A DNA stretch of 8,120 bases from an uncultured Opitutia bacterium. GTDB lineage: Bacteria; Verrucomicrobiota; Verrucomicrobiia; Opitutales; Opitutaceae. The notes under the pieces are model-generated. The model made no database searches. It worked only from the letters and a program-made list of their open reading frames with translations, and had not been told where the DNA came from. Below are positions 1 to 5,952 of the stretch, in pieces (the stretch's first letter is position 1; every line of letters starts with the position of its first letter). The translations under genes and the position numbers were made by a program. The stretch lies in the NCBI GenBank assembly GCA_937952235.1, contig CALFZM010000078.1, forward strand, positions 1-8,120, read 5' to 3'.

Positions 1-1
1 C

Positions 2-466
2 TCCTACTTCGTCTACGGCCCGCTGGTGTTCTCGCATGCGAACCAGCTCTTTCTCGCCGGACTGAACAACGCCGCGGTCGCGCTCTCCGCCGGCAGGAGT
101 CCGCTCTCGCTGCGACGGGCGGATCGCCCCGCGTTCGACGGCGAGGCGCTGGTGATCGTGACGTCGCCCTTCTTCCCGCACAAACTCGCGGTCGGCTACT
201 CGCAGGTGCAGTCGGGCGTGGTGGAAAAGGTCAACGGGGTCGCGATCAGGAATCTCGAGCACCTGGTGGCCACGCTGCGGGATGCGACCGAGGATTTCAT
301 CGTCTTTGAGTTCGCGGGCCGCCGTTACGAGACGCTCGTGTTCCCGCGCAAGGAGATGGTTGCCGCCACCGAGGAGATCCTGACCGACAACGGCGTGCGC
401 GCGCAGGGTTCGCCCGATACGCTGGCGGTATGGAATGCCCGCGCCGGCGGCGGCCGCGCGCAGTAG
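2..466 (+). CDS. Deg/HtrA-type serine protease, C-terminal PDZ part (5' truncated)
   Basis: The reading frame is open from the window edge (phase starts at base 2) and gives 154 residues before a TAG stop, so only the C-terminal part is present. Residues about 65-105 look like a PDZ domain: a segment ending in GVVEKVNGVAIRNLEHLV is followed by a beta strand (FIVFEFAGRRY). The tail, with EEILTDNGVRAQGSPDTL, matches the C-terminal extension I recall from Deg proteins such as plant Deg9, where an ILxxxGIPxxxSxDL-like motif follows the last PDZ domain. Such proteins are ATP-independent periplasmic or envelope proteases. The catalytic trypsin-like domain and any signal peptide would lie upstream of the window, so protease activity cannot be checked here. 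clpP starts 57 bp downstream on the same strand, so a shared transcript is possible. Confidence 0.72.
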   Translation, partial: SYFVYGPLVFSHANQLFLAGLNNAAVALSAGRSPLSLRRADRPAFDGEALVIVTSPFFPHKLAVGYSQVQSGVVEKVNGVAIRNLEHLVATLRDATEDFIVFEFAGRRYETLVFPRKEMVAATEEILTDNGVRAQGSPDTLAVWNARAGGGRAQ

Positions 467-523
467 GCGGAGCGGCACCCCGGCACTTGCCAATCCGGCA
501 CGGACGTACAACCTTTGCGCCCT

Positions 524-1168
524 ATGCATTTCGACTCCCAGACCACCGGACTTTCGACGCCGCTGCCCCGTTTCGACGACGAGGATGAGGACGAGAAGGA
601 GGAGGCGCCCCGGCGCCACGGTCCGGTGGCGATGCTGATCCAGCGGAAGTTCATCGAGCAGCGGAAAATCTTCCTCTGGGGAGCGGTGACGGACGAGACG
701 GCGAAGGATCTCACCGAGAAGCTGCTTTACCTCGAGGCCGAGACGCCGGGGAAGGACATCACCTTCTACATCAACTCGCCGGGCGGCTCGATCACGGCGG
801 GCATGGCGATCTATGACACGATGAAGCTGATCACGTCGCCGATCACCGTGGTCGTCACCGGCATGGCCGCCTCGATGGGCTCGATCCTGCTCTGCGGTGC
901 ATCCAAGGGTCGCCGCCTGCTCTACCCTCATTCGCGCGTGCTGATCCATCAGCCGCTGATCTCGGGGCGGATGATCGGGCCGGCCAGCGACATCAACATT
1001 CAGGCGAAGGAAATGGAGAAACTCCGCCAGGAGTTGAACCAGATCCTCGCGAATTCGTCGGGCCAGCCGCTGGAGCAGATCAACAAGGACACGGATCGCG
1101 ACTTCTACCTCAACGCGAAGGAAGCGATCGCGTATGGCCTGGCGGACAAGATCGTCGAGAAGATCTGA
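524..1168 (+). CDS. clpP: ATP-dependent Clp protease proteolytic subunit ClpP
   Basis: This is the serine peptidase subunit that assembles into the ClpP barrel and degrades proteins fed by Clp ATPases in the cytoplasm. From the ATG at 524 it is 214 residues. The triad is visible: Ser117 in GMAASMGSI, His142 in HSRVLIHQP and Asp189 in KDTDRDFYLNAKEA. The handle region and the C-terminal YGLADKIVEKI are typical. An in-frame TTG at 515 would add three residues; the ATG is preferred, although neither start has a clear Shine-Dalgarno. The N-terminus is unusual: the usual axial-loop sequence is replaced by an acidic run (residues 18-27, DDEDEDEKEE) and a basic RRHG, after which the core begins at about residue 40. 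Similar ClpP variants are known to me from other phyla. No clpX or tig gene lies next to it, so this may be a second ClpP. A convergent gene lies downstream. Confidence 0.96.
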   Translation: MHFDSQTTGLSTPLPRFDDEDEDEKEEAPRRHGPVAMLIQRKFIEQRKIFLWGAVTDETAKDLTEKLLYLEAETPGKDITFYINSPGGSITAGMAIYDTMKLITSPITVVVTGMAASMGSILLCGASKGRRLLYPHSRVLIHQPLISGRMIGPASDINIQAKEMEKLRQELNQILANSSGQPLEQINKDTDRDFYLNAKEAIAYGLADKIVEKI

Positions 1169-1221
1169 GCCGGAACCGGAACCGCGCAGCGGGGCATTAG
1201 AGCGCCCTAGGTAAAATCGTA

Positions 1222-1236
1222 GCCGCTCAGAGCGGC
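1222..1236 (+). other. Short perfect hairpin downstream of clpP
   Basis: GCCGCT (1222-1227) and AGCGGC (1231-1236) are perfectly complementary around a 3-nt CAG loop, 53 bp after the clpP stop. No T-run follows, so it is not a canonical intrinsic terminator. It could act as a 3'-end stabiliser or be chance in GC-rich DNA. Confidence 0.35.
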
Positions 1237-1241
1237 ATCCT

Positions 1242-1313
1242 AAACGCAAAGACGCGAAGGAAAGCAAAGACTCGCGAAGAAACCGTGGCGAGACTTCGCG
1301 TTCCTTTGCGTTT
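1242..1313. repeat. Imperfect inverted repeat of the AAACGCAAAG...CTTTGCGTTT type
   Basis: The left arm (1242-1259) starts AAACGCAAAG and continues ACGCGAAG. The right arm (1294-1313) is its reverse complement with a 2-nt insertion, ending CTTTGCGTTT. The stem would be 18 bp with a small bulge. The 34-nt interior holds a second CGCGAAG (1273-1279) that can compete for the same right arm. The A-rich and GC-mixed composition differs from the flanking genes. From general knowledge, short palindromic repeats built on CTTTGCGT/CTTCGCGT words recur in many bacterial genomes. No protein is likely to be encoded here. It lies between the convergent ends of clpP and crcB. Confidence 0.6.
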
Positions 1314-1373
1314 TGGTTTGGGCGACAGAAGTCTTGAATCTGCTCCCAGCTCGCCGACGAGAGCGGCCGCGCG

Positions 1374-1453
1374 GAACGGTGGATCGGCTTGTCCTCAAGC
1401 CGCTGCGGACCGGTCCGTCACACGTCAGCCGCCTGGGGACAGGCGGCTCCACC
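1374..1453 (+). repeat. 80-bp three-armed palindromic repeat, copy 1
   Basis: Over 80 bp this sequence matches the reverse complement of 6276-6355 at 76 positions; the four differences are at 1384, 1397, 1420 and 1441. Its internal structure is a closing stem GGTGG/CCACC, then an arm CGGCTT/AAGCCG with loop GTCCTC (1385-1402), then the perfect palindrome CGGACCGGTCCG (1406-1417), then an arm AGCCGCCT/AGGCGGCT with loop GGGGAC (1427-1448). The differences between copies largely keep the arms paired: A at 1397 extends arm 1, and A at 1441 turns a T-G wobble into T-A. No ORF of note is encoded. It sits in the gap between convergent clpP and crcB, as copy 2 sits between another convergent pair, which resembles REP or other small palindromic intergenic repeats. 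Confidence 0.85.
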
Positions 1454-1545
1454 CAAACTGAATCGTTCCGGCTGGGGCTCCCGGCGGAAAAGGGGAAATC
1501 GCGGGCGTTCCACCGGCCGGCAGCGGGGAGGCCGCCTTGTCTCGA

Positions 1546-1568
1546 CTGACGCGGCCGCGGCGCGTCAG
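1546..1568. other. Hairpin spanning the crcB stop codon
   Basis: CTGACGCG (1546-1553) pairs perfectly with CGCGTCAG (1561-1568) around a 7-nt GC-only loop. The right arm contains the crcB stop codon (complement of 1565-1567). No T-run follows on either strand, so it is at best a non-canonical terminator or 3'-end protecting structure for crcB or the amidase-crcB transcript. The stretch 1454-1545 between copy 1 of the repeat and this hairpin shows no gene or other clear signal. Confidence 0.4.
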
Positions 1569-1939
1569 CGCGCCAGCCGCCACCCGAGCCAGGTCGCGGC
1601 GAGACACAGCAGGACCGAACCGGCCACGTTGAGGGCGGCGGCGAGCGCGTGGCCGCGCTGGAGCTGGTCGAACGTCTGCCAGCTGAACGAGGAGAACGTC
1701 GTGAAGCCGCCGCACACTCCGACGACCCAGAAGCCATGCGCGCGCACCTGGCCGGCGGGATCCAGCGTGAATTTCGCCATGAGGCAGCCGATGGCGAGCG
1801 AACCGGCGACGTTCACGGCCAGCGTGGCCCAGGGGAAGCGCGCCGCGGGCAGCGCGTGCGCGACCAGCGCCCGCGCGACCGAGCCGAGGGCACCTCCGGC
1901 CGCGATCAGCAACAGGGTCGCGGGAGGCAGGGCGGGCAT
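1565..1939 (-). CDS. crcB: Fluoride efflux channel CrcB/Fluc
   Basis: This is a small inner-membrane channel that exports fluoride; the family works as a dual-topology homodimer. From the ATG at 1939 it has 124 residues and about four hydrophobic segments (about 7-27, 36-56, 68-85 and 97-120). Family motifs are present in order: GGALGSVAR near residue 15, FPWATLAVNVAGSLAIG at 35-51 with the conserved Asn, and GVCGGFTTFSSFSWQTF at 74-90, whose TTFS segment forms the central sodium site and fluoride path. The start is 29 bp after the amidase stop on the same strand, so the two are probably co-transcribed. A longer upstream reading would overlap the amidase and read out-of-frame sequence, so the ATG is chosen. 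No fluoride riboswitch was seen upstream of crcB or upstream of the amidase. Confidence 0.93.
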   Translation of the reverse strand: MPALPPATLLLIAAGGALGSVARALVAHALPAARFPWATLAVNVAGSLAIGCLMAKFTLDPAGQVRAHGFWVVGVCGGFTTFSSFSWQTFDQLQRGHALAAALNVAGSVLLCLAATWLGWRLAR

Positions 1940-1968
1940 GGGTATCCGGAATGCGGTGACGACGGGCG

Positions 1969-3096
1969 TCAGTTGGCGCTGCGCGACGCACCCTTCCGCC
2001 GGGCCGAGGCGGCGGCGGACTTGCCCCGGGCGTCGCCCGCGGTCGCGGCGTAGTCGCGGATCCCGGCTGCCACCGCGGCCGCGAGGCGCTGGCGGTAATC
2101 GGGCGTGGCGATCTTGCGCGCCTCGGCCGTGCTGGTGAGGAAGCCGCACTCGACCAGGATGCCGGGGCAGTTGAGCCCGCGCAGCACGCCCCAGTGGGCG
2201 ATCTTGCGGCCGCGGTCGAACGTCTTGAGGTCGGAGACGAAACGCCGGTGCACCGCCTGGGCGAGCACCACGCTCCAGTGGTCGTGCCGGTTGACCGGAG
2301 CGGCCTCGCGCTCGGTGTCATTGCCGGTGCCGGGGCTCCACGCGTTGGTGGAGCGCTGGTACTGGGGCGCGAAGGTGAAGATTTCCACGCCCGACGTACG
2401 GCGGTCGTTGGCAATGGCGTTGAAGTGGAGGCTGACGAAGAGACTTGCCCGATTGGCGTTGGCGAGGGCGCTGCGCTCCTGAAGGTCGAGATAGGTGTCG
2501 GTGTCGCGCGTGAGGACCACCTTGAATCCCGCCGCCTCGAGCAGCTTTCGGGCGCGGCGCGCGACGTCGAGGGTGTAGGTTTTCTCGAGCGAACTCGTGC
2601 CGTGATCCCGTCCGCCGTGACCCGGGTCGAGGACGATCGTGCGGAGCGGAGGATGGGCCGCGACGCCGTGGCCGGGCCGCAGCAGCGGCGTGAGGCAGCG
2701 CTCGAAATCCACCCGGCTCACATAGAGCTGACCGGCGGCATCGACCACCGGATCACCGAGGAACACGCGGAGGCCGTTGACGGTGATGTCACGGGTATCG
2801 TTCTCCAGCTCGGCGCGGGCGCCCGGTCCACTCAGGGTGAGTTTGCGACCGCGCGCCACCCAGGTGAGCTTGAGGCGAAGGCGCGCGGCGACTTCGACGG
2901 CGCTCACGTACTCGCGTCCGCCGATCCGTCGCGTGGTGGCCGCACCGAGGGCCGGCGGAGGCGGCGGCGCGGGAGAGGCGACGGTCGATCCCGGACGCGA
3001 CGGAGCGGAACGGCCCGGCTGCTCCGCGCCGCGAACGAGCGCGAGGGGACCGAGCACGAAAACGAAAACCAAAAGCCCCAGGGCGGCCGGCATCAT
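1969..3096 (-). CDS. Secreted N-acetylmuramoyl-L-alanine amidase (Amidase_3)
   Basis: This zinc hydrolase cuts the amide bond between N-acetylmuramate and L-alanine of peptidoglycan in the periplasm, typically during cell separation or wall turnover. From the first ATG of a tandem ATGATG (3096) it has 375 residues; the open frame extends upstream, but that part is hydrophilic and would bury the signal peptide. The order is: signal peptide (residues 1-24, cleavage likely after VRGA), Pro/Ala-rich linker, a copper-amine-oxidase-N-like domain (about 60-140, GGREYVSAVEVAARL to GQLYVSRVDF), and the catalytic domain (about 153-350). Zinc ligands and catalytic residues are visible: His160 in DPGHGG, Glu171, His224 in SLHFNA and Glu316 in VECGFL. 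The C-terminus is a short Lys/Arg/Ala-rich tail. crcB follows after 29 bp and infC lies 161 bp upstream on the same strand. Confidence 0.93.
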   Translation of the reverse strand: MMPAALGLLVFVFVLGPLALVRGAEQPGRSAPSRPGSTVASPAPPPPPALGAATTRRIGGREYVSAVEVAARLRLKLTWVARGRKLTLSGPGARAELENDTRDITVNGLRVFLGDPVVDAAGQLYVSRVDFERCLTPLLRPGHGVAAHPPLRTIVLDPGHGGRDHGTSSLEKTYTLDVARRARKLLEAAGFKVVLTRDTDTYLDLQERSALANANRASLFVSLHFNAIANDRRTSGVEIFTFAPQYQRSTNAWSPGTGNDTEREAAPVNRHDHWSVVLAQAVHRRFVSDLKTFDRGRKIAHWGVLRGLNCPGILVECGFLTSTAEARKIATPDYRQRLAAAVAAGIRDYAATAGDARGKSAAASARRKGASRSAN

Positions 3097-3257
3097 GAGA
3101 GATGGAACCCTACGCGGGGCGAAGGGGGAGATTGAAGCAGATTCGACTGACCAAGTGGACGGATGAGACGCCACCGGCCCGACGTCCCTCCGCCGCCCGC
3201 ATGTCCAAGAGGACGGGCCACACCCGCCACGGGCCGCGGGCGCGGTGCAAAACGCCG

Positions 3258-3956
3258 TCAGGCCTGAGGCCGCGCGGCATTGGCGCCGGCGTGGTCGCCA
3301 CCGTCATCGCCCGGCGCGGCGTCGCCACTCTCGTCATGCTCGGCGCGGTTCTCGTCCGGTTCGTGGAACTTGGGCTTGCGCTTGTTCACCGGCAGCGGCG
3401 TGAGCATGACGTGAATGTTGCGCCCGATCAGCTTGGGCTCGGCGTCCGGATGGCCCATGCCGGCAAGGTCGGCGACCGCGCGCTTCATCACGCCAAAGCC
3501 CAGCTCGGTGTGCGCCATCTCGCGGCCGCGAAACTTGAGCCGCATCTTCACCTTGTTGCCGTGATCGAGAAATTCCTCGGCGTGGCGCAGCTTGGTCTCG
3601 TAATCGTGCTGCTCGATGCGCGCGGTGAACTCGATCTCCTTGATCTTGCTCGCGGTCGACTTGGCGTGGGAGTGCTTCTTCTGCTCCTCGTAGACGTACT
3701 TGCCGAAATCCATGATCCGGCAAACCGGCGGCGTGGCGTTGGGCGCGACCTCCACGAGGTCGAGCCCGTTTTCCAGAGCGAGGTTGATGGCCTTCGGCGT
3801 ATCCAGAATCCCGAGCTGCTTGCCTTCCGGAGAAATCACCCGCACCTGCGGGACCTTGATACGATGGTTGCGGCGGATGGCCGCGAACGGGTCGTTGTTA
3901 CGACGCTGAAAAGAGCCGGGGCGGCCGCCGCCGGCGGAAGGGAACGAATTGGCCAT
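3258..3956 (-). CDS. infC: Translation initiation factor IF-3
   Basis: IF3 binds the 30S subunit, prevents premature 50S joining and proofreads initiator tRNA and start codon choice. From the ATG at 3956 the protein has 232 residues against about 180 in E. coli. The N-terminal domain (about 30-97) carries VRVISPEGKQLGILDTPKAI and GLDLVEVAPNATPPVCRIMDFGKYVYE. A Lys-rich linker follows, then the C-terminal ribosome-binding domain (about 105-190) with KVKMRLKFRGREM and IGRNIHVMLTPLP. Two extensions stand out: about 28 Gly/Arg/Asn-rich residues at the N-terminus and about 42 residues at the C-terminus that are Asp/Glu/Gly/Ala-rich. The frame remains open upstream (TTG directly before the ATG, then further to 4019), and the rare AUU start known for infC in other bacteria is not in frame here. 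The usual rpmI-rplT partners do not follow; an amidase does. Confidence 0.95.
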   Translation of the reverse strand: MANSFPSAGGGRPGSFQRRNNDPFAAIRRNHRIKVPQVRVISPEGKQLGILDTPKAINLALENGLDLVEVAPNATPPVCRIMDFGKYVYEEQKKHSHAKSTASKIKEIEFTARIEQHDYETKLRHAEEFLDHGNKVKMRLKFRGREMAHTELGFGVMKRAVADLAGMGHPDAEPKLIGRNIHVMLTPLPVNKRKPKFHEPDENRAEHDESGDAAPGDDGGDHAGANAARPQA

Positions 3957-4123
3957 CAATAAGGATTGGACGGGTCTCTGGTCGGGTCCGCTTCTCGCGC
4001 GGAAGTTGCGCGGGAGCAAGGGTTATTTGGCGCCCCGCCCTCCGGAAAACTCCGGATCTGCCGCGCGGGAAAATGTGGCGGCAAGTAAGCCCGGCACCGC
4101 GATGACGGTTGGGGCGGCGCGTG

Positions 4124-4546
4124 TCAGACGCTGAAGCTTTCGCCGCAGGAGCAGCTCGCCTTGGCGTTGGGATTGGAGAATTTGAACCCGCCGGCCACCA
4201 GGGCGCCGGAGTAGTCGAGGTGCGTGCCTTTGAGGTAGAGGGCGCTCTTGCTGTCGACCAGCACGGGGACACCGGCGGTGCGGACGAGGATGTCACCGCG
4301 CCGCGGTTCCGGGGTGAATTTGAGCTTGTAGCTCAGGCCGTTGCACCCGCCGCCGGAGATGGCGATGCGGAGGAATTCTCCCTGCCGCTCCCGCGCCATC
4401 AGCGCGGCGACTTTTCGGCCGGCTGCTTCCGTGAGCAGAACCAGGTTCTCGTTGCCCTCGCGCACGCCGTCCGGGAGCGCCCGACCTCGCTCCCCAGAGG
4501 CAGAGGTCGGGGAAGCGGGGACGGGCGGGGACACGGCGGCTTGCAT
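4124..4546 (-). CDS. A-type iron-sulfur cluster carrier (IscA/ErpA/HesB family)
   Basis: Proteins of this family hold and pass on Fe-S clusters to target enzymes in the cytoplasm. The three cluster-binding cysteines are present with exact family spacing: Cys68 in GGGCNGLSY, and Cys132 and Cys134 in CSCGESFSV at the C-terminus (64 and 2 residues apart, as in E. coli IscA 35/99/101). The core runs from about residue 36 (LVLLTEAAGRKVAALM) to the end. From the ATG at 4546 the protein has 140 residues, with about 35 Pro/Ser/Gly-rich residues before the core. A GTG at 4465 would give a more typical length of 113, so the start is uncertain. A weak promoter-like pair lies just before the ATG. No isc or suf operon genes are nearby, so IscA, ErpA and SufA cannot be told apart. 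It is divergent from the DUF3500 gene. Confidence 0.9.
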   Translation of the reverse strand: MQAAVSPPVPASPTSASGERGRALPDGVREGNENLVLLTEAAGRKVAALMARERQGEFLRIAISGGGCNGLSYKLKFTPEPRRGDILVRTAGVPVLVDSKSALYLKGTHLDYSGALVAGGFKFSNPNAKASCSCGESFSV

Positions 4547-4552
4547 CGGGCC

Positions 4553-4582
4553 ATAACAAATCGGCACCGTTCCGCAGCGCAA
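4553..4582 (-). promoter_or_regulatory. Weak promoter candidate for the Fe-S carrier gene
   Basis: On the minus strand TTGCGC (complement of 4577-4582) lies 18 bp before TGTTAT (complement of 4553-4558), matching the sigma-70 boxes at 3/6 and 4/6 positions. The ATG at 4546 begins 6 nt after the -10 box, so a transcript from this promoter would be leaderless or nearly so, which fits the absence of a Shine-Dalgarno. It is equally compatible with chance; the real promoter may lie elsewhere in the divergent gap (4547-4661). Confidence 0.25.
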
Positions 4583-4661
4583 CGTTTTCGCTCGCTTCGT
4601 GCGCCCCACGAGCGGCGTCTGCGCCCTTGCGCCCGGCGGGGGATTCGGGCTGAGTCCGGGC

Positions 4662-5684
4662 GTGAGCCCCCTGCCCCGCCTCCTCGTCCTCCTTGCACTT
4701 CTGCTCGCCCCGTCCTCGCGCGGTCACGAGGCCGCCACCGAGATGGCCGCCGCGGCGCGCACGTTTCTCGCCGCGCTGAATGCCGACCAGCAGAAGCTGG
4801 CGACCTACCCCCTGACCGATCCCGAGCGCGAGAACTGGAATTTCGTGCCGATCGCCCGCCAGGGGCTGCCGTTCAAGAAGATGTCGACCGAGCAGCAGGC
4901 GCTGGGCCTCGCCTTGGTCCGCACGGGCCTGAGTCACGCGGGACTGGCGCGGGCCCAGGCCATCATGCAGCTGGAGCTGGTGCTGAAGCAGCTCGAGAAG
5001 GACACCACCGGCCGGCGCGATCCGACGCTTTATTTCGTCACGATCTTCGGCGAGCCCTCGGCTGAAAAGTCCTGGGGCTGGCGCTTCGAAGGCCACCACC
5101 TCTCGTTCAACTTCACGGTGGTCGACGGCCGGCACGTGTTCTTCGCCCCCTCGTTCATCGGCTCCAACCCGGCCGAAGTGCGCGCCGGGCCGCGCAAGGG
5201 CGAGCGCGTGCTCGCCGACGAGGAGGATCTCGGGCTCGCGTTCGTCAATTCCCTCGACGCCGGTCAGCGCAAGGTCGCGATCTTCGCGGAACAGGCGCTG
5301 AAGGAAATCGTCACGACCAACCGCAAGCGCGTCGACCCGCTGTCGCCCGTGGGCATCGCCGCCGCCCAGCTCAATCCAGCGCAGCGCGAGCAGCTGCTCG
5401 CCCTGGTCCGGCTCTATCTCGATCGCTGGCGGCCCGAACTGGCCGGCGACATGATGGCGAAGATCACGGCGGCAGGGGTGGAAAAGGTCACGTTTGGCTG
5501 GGCCGGCGGCCTCGATCGCACCAAGCAGACCTACTATCGCATCCAGGGGCCGACCTTCCTGATCGAGTTCGACAACTTCCAGGGCAACGGAAATCACATC
5601 CACACGACCGTCCGGGAGTTCAAAGGCGACTTCGGCCACGACCTGCTAGCCGCCCATTACGCGCGGGAGCACGGCCGCAAGTAA
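4662..5684 (+). CDS. Secreted DUF3500 family protein
   Basis: The frame gives 340 residues from a GTG at 4662; no ATG occurs before the signal peptide, and another GTG at 4599 would add 21 residues that do not look like part of a leader. Residues 1-20 (SPLPRLLVLLALLLAPSSRG) form a signal peptide or N-terminal anchor, so the protein is probably exported. The rest matches DUF3500 as I know it: WGWRFEGHHLSFNFTVVDG (about 139-157, double His at 145-146), PSFIGSNPAEV, an ADEEDLGLAFVNSLDAGQR helix segment, then FGWAGG, YYRIQGPTFLIEFDN (about 291-305) and NGNHIHTTVREFKGDFG (His at 312 and 314). The paired His clusters could bind a metal, which is my inference. The family function is unknown to me. 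The gene stands alone, divergent from the Fe-S carrier. Confidence 0.85.
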   Translation: MSPLPRLLVLLALLLAPSSRGHEAATEMAAAARTFLAALNADQQKLATYPLTDPERENWNFVPIARQGLPFKKMSTEQQALGLALVRTGLSHAGLARAQAIMQLELVLKQLEKDTTGRRDPTLYFVTIFGEPSAEKSWGWRFEGHHLSFNFTVVDGRHVFFAPSFIGSNPAEVRAGPRKGERVLADEEDLGLAFVNSLDAGQRKVAIFAEQALKEIVTTNRKRVDPLSPVGIAAAQLNPAQREQLLALVRLYLDRWRPELAGDMMAKITAAGVEKVTFGWAGGLDRTKQTYYRIQGPTFLIEFDNFQGNGNHIHTTVREFKGDFGHDLLAAHYAREHGRK

Positions 5685-5744
5685 GTCCCCGGCGAACGAG
5701 GACGGGTACACCTCCAAAGAGGTATTGCCCGCACACCGAAAAAA

Positions 5745-5952
5745 AGTCTCGACCGTCCGGCTAACCTCCGCAGGGTGATGGACGCATCAGGAACGAGCCG
5801 GCCTTAACAAGTCGGCTCCGCCAACCGGGCCGGGAGCGGCCACGGTGGATCGGATCCCTCCAGCACGGGGTTCGGATGTGCGAGACTCACCCGAGGCTCG
5901 AACCAAGTCGCTCCCGAAGACGAAACCGACCTGATGCCAGGTCGGTTTTTTT
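5745..5952 (+). ncRNA. Candidate structured RNA ending in an intrinsic terminator
   Basis: This gap between DUF3500 and the next ORF has long-range pairing that coding shadows do not explain. A closing helix joins AGTCTCG (5745-5751) to CGAGACT (5881-5887), CGTCCG (5754-5759) to CGGATG (5873-5878, one G-U) and AACCTC (5763-5768) to GGGGTT (5867-5872, one G-U): about 19 bp with a small internal loop and a 3-nt bulge. Inside lie hairpins TGATG/CATCA (5776-5789), GAGCCG/CGGCTC capped by CTT-AAC-AAG (5795-5818) and ACCGGGCCG/CGGCC-A-CGGT around GGAG (5824-5846). A strong terminator follows at 5923-5952. I do not recognise the family: it does not show the hallmark sequences of 6S, tmRNA, RNase P, SRP RNA or the riboswitches I know. 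It could be a free small RNA or a leader for the ORF at 5999. No convincing promoter was seen. The stretch 5685-5744 shows only a small ACCTC/GAGGT hairpin (5710-5723). Confidence 0.45.

Noticed and set aside
1240..1737. Minus-strand ORF (165 codons) covering the repeats downstream of crcB
   Set aside because: It overlaps crcB out of frame and consists of translated palindromic repeats; no support as a protein.
2194..3135. Long plus-strand open frame (313 codons) opposite the amidase
   Set aside because: It is a low-complexity Arg/Gly/Ala product of GC-rich antisense reading; the minus-strand amidase has all catalytic motifs and a signal peptide.
3097..3257. Fluoride riboswitch or small gene in the gap before the amidase
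   Set aside because: No GATG/CTGATG fluoride-riboswitch pattern was found and no supported ORF; only a weak CCCGC/GCGGG hairpin is present.
3957..4123. Terminator or regulatory leader between the Fe-S carrier and infC
   Set aside because: A TCCGG/CCGGA hairpin and a bulged CGCGC stem can be drawn, but neither has a T-run or a recognisable regulatory family, and both are weak enough to be chance.
4293..5639. Minus-strand open frame (448 codons) opposite DUF3500
   Set aside because: The sense strand has clear DUF3500 motifs and a signal peptide; the antisense product has no recognisable domain and runs into the Fe-S carrier in another frame.
5842..5853. 12-bp match ACGGTGGATCGG between the candidate RNA and the edge of repeat copy 1 (1376-1387)
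   Set aside because: A single 12-mer match in 8 kb of GC-rich DNA is plausible by chance, and the arms of the repeat are not present around it.
5884..5920. tRNA-like GGTTCGAG/CTCGAACC word near 5897-5904 as a possible tRNA or tmRNA attachment site
   Set aside because: No T-stem, acceptor stem or anticodon arm can be built around it on either strand.
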